6,851 nt of DNA from a bacterium (GTDB lineage Bacteria; SZUA-182; SZUA-191; JAJRXT01). The position numbers and the translations under genes are program-made. The notes below the pieces were generated by a model. The model saw only the letters and a program-made list of their open reading frames with translations. It did not search any database and was not told the DNA's origin. The stretch spans positions 1-6,851 of the forward strand of contig JAJRUU010000115.1 in the NCBI GenBank assembly GCA_024277605.1. The letters are read 5' to 3'. Each line of letters starts with the position of its first letter. The stretch's first letter is position 1. This document shows positions 1-5,345 of the stretch, in pieces.

Positions 1-1
1 A

Positions 2-141
2 ATACCAAGTTGCATTCAAAATGATACTAATTTCTCACTCGGGTAGGTCGGCCTTTAGGCCGACCAAAGAGCGGAGGGCTAAAGCCCGGGGGCTAAAGCC
101 CTCCCTACCCATTTAGTATATGTTTGATTGCAACTTGGTAT
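2..141. mobile_element. MITE-like palindromic element with ~29-bp terminal inverted repeats
   Basis: The outer arms 2-30 and 113-141 are inverted copies matching at 25 of 29 positions by hand alignment; the outermost 13 bases (ATACCAAGTTGCA) match perfectly. Inside, GGGTAGG (41-47) pairs with CCTACCC (104-110). That stem encloses two hairpins: GGTCGGCC/GGCCGACC (46-53 with 58-65) and GGAGGGCT/AGCCCTCC (73-80 with 97-104). The 140 bp therefore fold into a branched cruciform with no coding capacity. The ends read TA...TA, which would suit a Tc1/IS630-type TA target duplication, but only one base of left flank is visible, so target duplication cannot be tested. It lies 66 bp past the sppA stop codon and could also act as a 3' structure for that transcript, although no T-tract follows it. 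The family is not recognised. A large REP-like or structured RNA element is the alternative. Confidence 0.7.
76..101. repeat. tandem pair of self-complementary 12-mers
   Basis: GGGCTAAAGCCC occurs twice, at 76-87 and 90-101, separated by two bases. Each copy is nearly a palindrome (GGGCT/AGCCC around AA). A related 12-mer, GGCCTTTAGGCC, sits at 50-61. The three units follow a common pattern of GC-rich arms around a T/A centre and make up the inner hairpins of the element at 2-141. Confidence 0.75.
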
Positions 142-207
142 AATAAGGGGAGAAACACATACGGTTATATCAAAGCGCCTCTTGTCAAAAGACATGCCGA
201 CAGACTC

Positions 208-1176
208 CTAGGGCTGCCAGAGGTACATGAAGTAAGGATTTAAGCTGGGCAGGAACCCGTTAAGATATGATTGCATAGGATTTGTTTGAAATGCCAGCCC
301 TTTAGTTTCAGCATAAATATTGCCCTTCTGACTGAAGGGTGACTGGTAAATAATGACTCTCGCATCAGTCAGCCCGGCCAACTTTTTAGCGCTTTCTATG
401 GCATCATCCAGATAGCCGATTTGATCAATCAGGCCCAACTCCAACGCTTTCCGGGAACCCAATATGCGGCCATCCGCAATTTGCTCTAAGCTGGCTTTGT
501 CCATATTCGGCCTGCCCTGTTTAACAACCTGGAGGAAGCGCTGTTGCAGCTGATCGATAATCTGCTGGACTATTTTACGCTCCTCCGGAGTGATGGAACG
601 CAGGGGAAACATGATGTCCTTTTTATCGCCTGATTTTATGGTTTCATTCTGGACACCTATCTTTTCCAGCAACCCGTTTAAGTTCAGCTTAAGCACCATT
701 ACCCCTATACTGCCGGTGATGGTGGTGGGATGGGCTATAATATTATCCGCACTGGTGGCCACATAATACGCCCCGGAGGTGCCCATCTCCAGCATACAGG
801 CGACTACCTTGACCCCGGTTTTTTGCTTAAATTGACTAATTTCATGGTGCAGGATATCGCTGGCGGTAACCGTCCCGCCGGGGCTGTTAATCCTAAGTAT
901 CAGGGCTTTGATGTCTTCGTCGGCTTGGGCTAACTCAAGTTCTTCCTTAACCCTGGCCACTATACTTGGTTCTTTTTTTATGCCCCCCAGGGCGGATTTC
1001 TCCTCTGAGCTGATAGTACCGGAAATATCCAGCATTAGAATCTTGGCCTTCCCCTCACCCGCAATAACCTTCTCTTCCAGGGGACGGCTGGGAGAAAAAA
1101 GCGGTATGCTGATAACGGCGCAGCCGCTCAGGCAAATCAAAAAAACCGCGATATATAGCAGCATCTTTTTAGGCAT
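208..1176 (-). CDS. sppA: Signal peptide peptidase SppA, 36K type, lipoprotein form
   Basis: A 322-residue membrane-bound Ser/Lys protease of family S49 that degrades signal peptides left after secretion. Residues 1-19 form a lipoprotein signal with lipobox L-S-G-C, so Cys19 is the likely lipidated residue. The protease core starts near residue 44. It has NSPGG at 97-101, the nucleophile region G-T-S-G-A-Y-Y at 132-138 (Ser134) and TGSIGV at 154-159. Lys186 in SGDKKD fits the general base, because the spacing of 52 residues equals that of Ser147 and Lys199 in Bacillus subtilis SppA. The length matches the short, single-domain SppA rather than the ~600-residue E. coli form. The ATG start has an AGGGG ribosome site about 7-8 bases upstream. 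It is transcribed away from the permease gene. The usual Ala before the catalytic Ser is Thr here, and Gly after SG is Ala, both mild changes. Confidence 0.93.
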   Translation of the reverse strand: MPKKMLLYIAVFLICLSGCAVISIPLFSPSRPLEEKVIAGEGKAKILMLDISGTISSEEKSALGGIKKEPSIVARVKEELELAQADEDIKALILRINSPGGTVTASDILHHEISQFKQKTGVKVVACMLEMGTSGAYYVATSADNIIAHPTTITGSIGVMVLKLNLNGLLEKIGVQNETIKSGDKKDIMFPLRSITPEERKIVQQIIDQLQQRFLQVVKQGRPNMDKASLEQIADGRILGSRKALELGLIDQIGYLDDAIESAKKLAGLTDARVIIYQSPFSQKGNIYAETKGLAFQTNPMQSYLNGFLPSLNPYFMYLWQP

Positions 1177-1216
1177 GATAATATCCCCTTGCTTTGGGCT
1201 TGATTTATGTATACCA

Positions 1217-1235
1217 GGGTGTTAATTTAACACCC
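1217..1235. promoter_or_regulatory. Perfect 9-1-9 palindrome abutting the permease start codon; operator-like
   Basis: GGGTGTTAATTTAACACCC is an exact inverted repeat: nine bases per arm around the single centre base at 1226. It ends one base before the ATG at 1236, in the 59-bp gap between the divergent sppA and permease genes. The size and symmetry suit a site for a dimeric repressor. A weak promoter candidate for the plus strand (TTGATT at 1200-1205, 17 bases, TAATTT at 1223-1228) would place the -10 box inside it. As RNA it would form an 8-bp stem containing the only Shine-Dalgarno-like bases (AGGG, 1216-1219). I cannot name the regulator. Confidence 0.5.
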
Positions 1236-2168
1236 ATGAAAGGTTACTTAATAAAGCGCTTATTGTCAACTATTCCGGTGCTCATCGGCGTGGTGAGCCT
1301 GGTGTTTTTGCTCATACATCTCATCCCCGGTGATCCGGTCGAGCTGATGCTGGGAGAAACCGCCCGGGCCGTCGATAAGCTGAGCCTGCGCCATGAGCTG
1401 GGGCTGGATAAGCCCTTGTTAAAACAATACCTGGATTTTATTTCAGGCCTTGCACATGGCAATCTCGGCTATTCCCTGCATACCGATCAACCGGTATTTC
1501 AAATAATCACACAACGCCTGCCGGCCACCATTGAGTTAAGTCTGGCGGCTATGGTGATCGCCTTACTTATCTGCTTTCCTTTGGGAATTGCCTCCGCCAT
1601 GAAGCAGTCTTCCTTGATTAATAACGGCTCCATGGTACTGGCCCTATTGGGGATTTCCATTCCCAACTTCTGGTTGGGGCCGATGCTGATCATCCTGTTT
1701 GCCGTAAAACTTGACTGGCTGCCGGTTGGGGGACGAGGGGGCTTAGCCCATATCATTCTGCCAGCCATAACCCTGGGCACCGCTATGGCTGCTATACTGA
1801 CCCGTATGATCCGTTCCAGCCTGATTGAAGTAAGCCAGGAGGATTACATAACCGCCGCTCGGGCCAAGGGATTTTCCCGGCTGCATGTTTATGTAAAACA
1901 TGCCCTGCGCAATGCCCTCTTACCAGTGGTCACCATCTTGGGCTTACAGCTCGGATCGCTCTTGGCCGGCTCCATTATCACCGAAACCATATTTGCCTGG
2001 CCGGGCATCGGCCGACTCACCATTACCGCAATTAATAGCCGGGACTACCCTTTGGTTCAGGGGTGTATTCTGGTGATTGCGCTGGGCTACGTATTTATTA
2101 ATTTATTAACCGATGTAACGTATGCCTGGATCGATCCCCGTATTAAATATATGGAAAAACATGGGTAA
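1236..2168 (+). CDS. ABC transporter permease, DppB/OppB/NikB family
   Basis: A 310-residue inner-membrane permease of the peptide/nickel class of ABC importers, normally paired with a DppC-type permease, two ATPases and a binding protein. Six hydrophobic segments lie near residues 9-30, 101-122, 134-156, 170-190, 227-250 and 277-298. The N-terminal R-L-L...I-P-V-L-I-G-V pattern and PGDP at 31-34 are typical of DppB. The cytoplasmic EAA loop that contacts the ATPase is at about 198-231 (Y-I-T-A-A-R-A-K-G core), followed by F-A-W-P-G-I-G-R at 253-260. The family's usual full length is present. The ATG at 1236 is preferred over an in-frame TTG at 1194 because MKGYLIKRLL is the expected family N-terminus, although no good ribosome site precedes either. 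No dppC, ATPase or binding-protein gene follows. Substrate (dipeptide, oligopeptide or nickel) cannot be told from sequence alone. Confidence 0.9.
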   Translation: MKGYLIKRLLSTIPVLIGVVSLVFLLIHLIPGDPVELMLGETARAVDKLSLRHELGLDKPLLKQYLDFISGLAHGNLGYSLHTDQPVFQIITQRLPATIELSLAAMVIALLICFPLGIASAMKQSSLINNGSMVLALLGISIPNFWLGPMLIILFAVKLDWLPVGGRGGLAHIILPAITLGTAMAAILTRMIRSSLIEVSQEDYITAARAKGFSRLHVYVKHALRNALLPVVTILGLQLGSLLAGSIITETIFAWPGIGRLTITAINSRDYPLVQGCILVIALGYVFINLLTDVTYAWIDPRIKYMEKHG

Positions 2169-2364
2169 AGTAATCGTTATTGAAAAACGTTGCAAGGGCT
2201 GCCAATTGTGCATCCCGGTTTGTCCCAAGGGTCTACTGACTATGGGCCAGAATTTCAACGCTGCCGGTTATCATATCGTCAGTTTCCAGGGGGAAGCCAA
2301 ATGCAGCGGCTGCACCCTCTGTGCTCAGATTTGCCCGGATGTCGCCCTGGAAGTCTATCGCTAA
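2161..2364 (+). CDS. korD: 2x[4Fe-4S] ferredoxin, KorD/OorD-like delta subunit
   Basis: A 67-residue protein with two complete CxxCxxCxxxCP cluster motifs: Cys11, 14, 17, 21 and Cys48, 51, 54, 58. The opening MGKVIV, the N-F-N-A-A-G-Y-H stretch (31-38) and the ending P-D-V-A-L-E-V-Y resemble the delta subunit of 2-oxoglutarate (and related 2-oxoacid) ferredoxin oxidoreductases, which passes electrons from the catalytic subunits to soluble ferredoxin. The ATG lies inside the end of the permease gene (8-base overlap, different frame) and is preceded by GGAAA, so translation is probably coupled. An in-frame ATG at 2122 would add 13 residues unlike the family and is not favoured. The usual next genes (korA, korB, korC) are absent; a terminator follows at once. 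It may serve an oxidoreductase encoded elsewhere or act as a general small ferredoxin. Family call is firm; partner is inferred. Confidence 0.85.
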   Translation: MGKVIVIEKRCKGCQLCIPVCPKGLLTMGQNFNAAGYHIVSFQGEAKCSGCTLCAQICPDVALEVYR

Positions 2365-2365
2365 T

Positions 2366-2385
2366 GGGGACAAGGTCCCCTTTTT
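2366..2385 (+). terminator. Rho-independent terminator of the permease-ferredoxin operon
   Basis: GGGGAC (2366-2371), loop AAG, and GTCCCC (2375-2380) form a perfect 6-bp stem followed directly by five T (2381-2385). It begins one base after the ferredoxin stop codon. Read on the other strand the hairpin has no T-tract, so it should act only on plus-strand transcripts and not on the convergent kinase gene. Confidence 0.9.
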
Positions 2386-2437
2386 CAAGGCATCCTAATC
2401 ATTTGTCAACTTGAAAGCGATCTGCTTTATCGGTTGG

Positions 2438-3370
2438 TTACTTACAAGTGGTAAAACAAGTCGGACTTACCTCAAAATGGGTAAGCGCTTTGAATTCCTG
2501 GAACCTTGAATCTATATCAGCGGCAGAGAGGTTCCTTAAGCGTTCCAGGCTGAAGGCCTCCACATTGTAAGATGCCATGAGGCTGCCATGGATAATTGCC
2601 CGGCGTACATTGGCTTCAGAAAGGTCATCGGTACTGGCTAAATACCCCATTACCCCACCGGCGAAGCTATCCCCGGCGCCCGTGGGATCATAAACCGACT
2701 CCAGGGGATACGCCGGTGCGGAAAAAACGGTGGAATCCGAAAACAGCAGCGCCCCATACTCTCCCCTTTTGATAATAATGGAATCCGGCCCCCAGGAGAG
2801 AATTTTCTTGGCCGCCTTAACCAGATTAGGCTCACCAGCCAATTCCCTGGCTTCAGCCTCATTTATAATCAACAGATTTACCCGCGCTAAGGTCTTTTTC
2901 AGCGACTCCAGCTTACTTGCAATCCAGAAATTCATGGTATCACAAGCTACCAGCTTGGGGCTTTCAACCTGATCCAGCACCAGACTCTGTAAATCCGGGT
3001 CAATATTACCCAGAAACACATATTTGCACTGACTGTATTTAGCCGGTAGTTGAGGATTAAAATTTTCAAACACGTTCAGGCAAGTATCCAGCGTATGCGC
3101 CTCGTTTAAGTCGAAGCCATATTCACCCCTCCACCTGAAGGTTTTACCCGGACTATATTGCAAACCTGAGATATCAATTTCCCGCTCTTTAAATACACTT
3201 AAGTGCTCCCCGGTAAAGTCCTCACCTACTACCGCCACCAGATTTACCGGCGAAAAGTAGCTGGAAGCCACCGAAAAATACGTAGCTGACCCCCCCAGCA
3301 CCTCTTTGGCTTCACCAAAAGGGGTCTTTACCGAATCAAAAGCCACCGAACCTACCACTAAAATACTCAC
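2438..3370 (-). CDS. PfkB-family (ribokinase-like) sugar or nucleoside kinase
   Basis: A 310-residue cytoplasmic kinase that uses ATP to phosphorylate a sugar or nucleoside hydroxyl. PfkB signature 1 is seen as GGSATYFSVA at 26-35 and signature 2 as DPTGAGDSFAGG at 228-239, where Asp234 is the catalytic base and GAGD forms the anion hole. N-E-A-E-A (170-174) and K-R-G-E-Y-G (201-206) are further family marks. The start is GTG, chosen because an AAGGAG ribosome site lies 7 bases upstream and the protein opens MSILVVGS as expected. It is the last gene of a run whose upstream members are an exported protein (12-base gap) and MTA phosphorylase, which suggests a nucleoside or pentose substrate (adenosine, inosine, ribose or methylthioribose). 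The substrate is inference only. The C-terminus ends with two Cys (residues 305 and 309), of unknown meaning. No terminator is evident downstream. Confidence 0.9.
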   Translation of the reverse strand: MSILVVGSVAFDSVKTPFGEAKEVLGGSATYFSVASSYFSPVNLVAVVGEDFTGEHLSVFKEREIDISGLQYSPGKTFRWRGEYGFDLNEAHTLDTCLNVFENFNPQLPAKYSQCKYVFLGNIDPDLQSLVLDQVESPKLVACDTMNFWIASKLESLKKTLARVNLLIINEAEARELAGEPNLVKAAKKILSWGPDSIIIKRGEYGALLFSDSTVFSAPAYPLESVYDPTGAGDSFAGGVMGYLASTDDLSEANVRRAIIHGSLMASYNVEAFSLERLRNLSAADIDSRFQEFKALTHFEVSPTCFTTCK

Positions 3371-3377
3371 GTATAAA

Positions 3378-3383
3378 CTCCTT
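3378..3383 (-). promoter_or_regulatory. Shine-Dalgarno site that fixes the GTG start of the PfkB kinase
   Basis: On the minus strand AAGGAG (3383 down to 3378) lies 7 bases before the GTG at 3370. Its first base is the first base of the upstream gene's TAA stop codon read in reverse order (TAAAGGAG), so termination and re-initiation are adjacent and the two genes are likely translationally coupled. Confidence 0.75.
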
Positions 3384-3940
3384 TACTCTTTTGCTTTGCG
3401 TTCCGCCAGATTATCTAAAAACTTATAAAACTCGTCTTTATCCGTATCAAAATTTTTGGTACCGGCCACAAGCTCAATTAATACGATATCCCCCCCTCTT
3501 AAGATTACCGCCAGGTTTGTAGCCGTTCCCAATTTATCATCCTGCACCGCAAAACTATACGCTTTGGCGTGAGAGAGCAAGGGGTTTTTGCTCGCCAGCT
3601 TTAGCTCATTAATATAATCCCCGCTAGAAATAAGCTTCATTAAGTATACCAACTCTGCATCGTCAGAGGCAAAATCAAAGAAACCCGAAATCCCGAAATC
3701 AGCTTTTTTGCCGGAACGAACCAAGATTAAGCTTCCGTTATCTTTTTTCAAATATATCCCTGTCTTTGCCGAGTTCCGAAGGGCTAAGCCTTCGGTAGTG
3801 TTCATCTGCTTCCAGCTCTCACTGGGCAATTGCATTTGAAAGCGCTCTGAGGCAGGAATTTTTTCCGCTTGAGCAGCCCAAACCACATAAGGGCTAACAA
3901 CCAGTATCAACCAGCATAAACCACAGTATACACTTTTCAT
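3383..3940 (-). CDS. Exported protein of unknown function between MTA phosphorylase and PfkB kinase
   Basis: A 185-residue protein I do not recognise. A Sec signal peptide spans about residues 1-22 (one Lys, a hydrophobic core, then V-W-A before A-Q-A), so the mature form should be periplasmic; there is no lipobox. The mature part alternates short beta-like hydrophobic runs (LILVR at 71-75, NLAVILRGGDIVLIELV near 142-158) with a charged C-terminal helix. The F-x-M-x-L-P-S-x-S-W opening (34-43) resembles small periplasmic proteins that bind or sense surface material, but that is too vague for a function. The ATG at 3940 is preferred to the GTG at 3943 because GGGGGA sits 7 bases before the ATG and only 4 before the GTG. 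It lies 30 bases after the MTA phosphorylase gene and 12 before the kinase, so it is almost certainly co-transcribed. Confidence 0.8.
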   Translation of the reverse strand: MKSVYCGLCWLILVVSPYVVWAAQAEKIPASERFQMQLPSESWKQMNTTEGLALRNSAKTGIYLKKDNGSLILVRSGKKADFGISGFFDFASDDAELVYLMKLISSGDYINELKLASKNPLLSHAKAYSFAVQDDKLGTATNLAVILRGGDIVLIELVAGTKNFDTDKDEFYKFLDNLAERKAKE

Positions 3941-3970
3941 CACATATCCCCCATATTTATACCCAGCGGC

Positions 3971-4828
3971 TCACATATATTTACCAATGATCAATTCCAG
4001 CCTTTGCTTGGTGGCTCCAGGAATTGCTTCCGGGCTGGTAACAATGGCATCTTTCAGGGCCTGGCCACAGAAGCAGTCTTTCTCAGTAGGCACAAGCTCA
4101 ATTGCTTGCCGGATTATAGCCTTAGCTGTTTCCACATTTTTTATGAGATTAGCGATGACGGCCTCGGCGGTCACATCTTCTTCGCCCTCACGCCATACAT
4201 CATAATCGGTGGCCATAGCTAAAGTAGCATAACACAGCTCAGCTTCACGGGCCAACTTGGCCTCGGTAAGATTGGTCATGCCGATAATATCGGCCCCCCA
4301 TTGACGATAAAGCTTGGATTCCGCCCGGGTAGAAAATTGGGGGCCTTCCATACACAGATAGGTGCCCCCTTTATGCATACCAGCCCCCGCCTTTTCCCCA
4401 GCCCGGTAAAGCGTCTCGCTCAAACTAGCACATACCGGATCGGCAAAGCTTAAATGCGCCACCACCCCTTGCCCGAAAAAGGTAGCCTTTCGATCTTTTG
4501 TGCGATCTAAAAACTGATCCGGGATTACCATGTCCAGCGGTTTTATCTCTTCTTTTAAGCTTCCGACAGCGCTAACTGAAATAATACGATCAACCCCCAA
4601 TTTTTTAAACCCATAAATATTAGCCCTGAAATTAAGCTCTGAAGGCGATATACGATGTCCCCGCCCGTGGCGAGGCAAAAACAGCACCTCCCGCCCGGCT
4701 AACTCTCCCTGAATATATTCATCCGAGGGTTTGCCAAATGGGGTCTCTACCGCCACCGACTTCAGTTTGGTCAAACCCGGCATATCATATAAACCACTCC
4801 CACCAATAATTCCAATTTTGCCACTCAT
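3971..4828 (-). CDS. mtnP: S-methyl-5'-thioadenosine phosphorylase (MTAP), hexameric PNP/MTAP family
   Basis: A 285-residue cytoplasmic enzyme that splits 5'-methylthioadenosine (a by-product of polyamine and other SAM-dependent pathways) with phosphate to adenine and methylthioribose 1-phosphate. Phosphate-site elements are GGSGLY (9-14) and R-H-G-R-G-H (53-58). The sugar and base site includes M-E-G-P-Q-F-S-T-R-A-E-S (160-171) and G-M-T-N (183-186). T-D-Y-D-V-W at 207-212 supplies Asp208 and Asp210, which in MTAPs select 6-aminopurines; Asn is usual at that place in inosine/guanosine phosphorylases. Length is normal. C252-F-C254 matches the C-terminal CXC motif seen in disulfide-rich archaeal MTAP II and PNP enzymes. 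The start is the only one giving the family N-terminus; GGAGGG lies about 12 bases upstream, rather far. It precedes the exported protein and the kinase in an apparent operon. Activity on adenosine as well is possible. Confidence 0.93.
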   Translation of the reverse strand: MSGKIGIIGGSGLYDMPGLTKLKSVAVETPFGKPSDEYIQGELAGREVLFLPRHGRGHRISPSELNFRANIYGFKKLGVDRIISVSAVGSLKEEIKPLDMVIPDQFLDRTKDRKATFFGQGVVAHLSFADPVCASLSETLYRAGEKAGAGMHKGGTYLCMEGPQFSTRAESKLYRQWGADIIGMTNLTEAKLAREAELCYATLAMATDYDVWREGEEDVTAEAVIANLIKNVETAKAIIRQAIELVPTEKDCFCGQALKDAIVTSPEAIPGATKQRLELIIGKYM

Positions 4829-4869
4829 CTGTCTGACTTTCCCTCCTTCTTTGCTGAAACAATTTATTT

Positions 4870-5089
4870 CTATAGCAAACTTATCAATTCATCGACACTG
4901 ATATTTGCCTGGTCTATTACGCTTTTTAGTGTTTTAAGCTTTTTAATGCATGGGAATGGCGATTAACCCCTTTTTGGCGGTATGTTTTAAATAAAGATGG
5001 CCCCCTCGCCGGTGATGTTCATAATAACCGTCTCTTCTGAGATCCCGCAAAAGCTTATCTGGAGTTATTCCAGGAAGCTTGGGGATCAT
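4870..5089 (-). pseudogene. hicA: HicA-family toxin (YcfA-like mRNA interferase), frameshifted
   Basis: HicA toxins are small dsRBD-fold RNases that cut mRNA. Starting at the ATG at 5089, the first 48 codons read MIPKLPGITPDKLL... through RRGGHLYLKH and end ...AIPMH, with His31 in the position of the catalytic His of the G-x-H motif. A TAA at 4945-4943 then stops the frame. Skipping one base, the T at 4945, restores a 24-codon tail, KKLKTLKSVIDQANISVDEL plus ISLL, ending at TAG 4872-4870. This is the expected HicA C-terminus, and it gives a normal 72-residue total. So the gene is intact but for one extra base. Its ATG overlaps the hicB stop by four bases (ATGA), the classic coupled arrangement, here with antitoxin first. 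The truncated product lacks the last helix and is probably inactive. Assembly error is the main alternative to true decay. Confidence 0.85.
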
Positions 5090-5304
5090 ATAGCAATCTT
5101 TAATTTTTCCAGCTTTTCGGTGGGTATGCCCTGTCCATCTTTCTCTAATGCCTCAACATAGCCCTGAATGGCTTCTTTTATATTGGTCTTAGCCTCTTCC
5201 AGGGTATCCCCTTCTGAGATACAGCCCGGCAGAGCCGGGACAGTTACCGTATATCCACCCTCCTCAGCCGGAATAAAATTTACCGTAAATTCGTATAATT
5301 TCAT
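5086..5304 (-). CDS. hicB: HicB-family antitoxin, short form
   Basis: A 72-residue protein that would neutralise the HicA RNase by covering its active site. It shows the HicB partial RNase-H-like fold: E-F-T-V-N-F-I (5-11), E-E-G-G-Y-T-V-T-V-P-A-L-P-G-C (14-28), S-E-G-D-T-L-E-E-A (30-38) and the helix N-I-K-E-A-I-Q-G-Y-V-E-A-L (41-53). It ends about 15 residues later, with no room for the ribbon-helix-helix or HTH domain that longer HicB proteins use to repress their own promoter. Start ATG has AAGGAAA about 8 bases upstream. The stop codon overlaps the hicA ATG. The reading frame is intact although the toxin partner is broken, so it now looks like an orphan antitoxin; it could still neutralise related HicA toxins elsewhere in the genome. 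Confidence 0.9.
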   Translation of the reverse strand: MKLYEFTVNFIPAEEGGYTVTVPALPGCISEGDTLEEAKTNIKEAIQGYVEALEKDGQGIPTEKLEKLKIAI

Positions 5305-5345
5305 AGCTGATTTCCTTTTATTTAGCCTTGCCCCATCACCAATGA

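Noticed and set aside
50..101. CRISPR-like or tandem repeat array from the three related 12-mers
   Set aside because: Units are too short, spacers are absent or irregular, and the units are better explained as hairpin arms of one folded element.
730..1225. Plus-strand open frames of 67 and 105 codons inside sppA
   Set aside because: They are antisense to a well-supported SppA with catalytic residues in place and show no domain or ribosome site of their own.
1194..1235. TTG start giving the permease 14 extra residues
   Set aside because: No ribosome site lies before it, the extra residues are unlike the family, and the palindrome at 1217-1235 is better explained as non-coding.
2366..2385. 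Bidirectional terminator serving the convergent kinase gene
   Set aside because: On the minus strand the hairpin is followed by CATTAGCG, with no T-tract.
4829..4869. Riboswitch or clear promoter upstream of mtnP
   Set aside because: Only 41 bases separate it from the hicA remnant. No SAM- or purine-riboswitch-like fold is visible and the promoter-like boxes (TTGATA with a 15-base spacer) are weak.
4939..4951. Programmed frameshifting in hicA
   Set aside because: The zero-frame TAA precedes the A5 run, so slippage there cannot bypass it, and the CAT codon cannot re-pair well one base forward. A simple one-base insertion or an assembly error is more likely.
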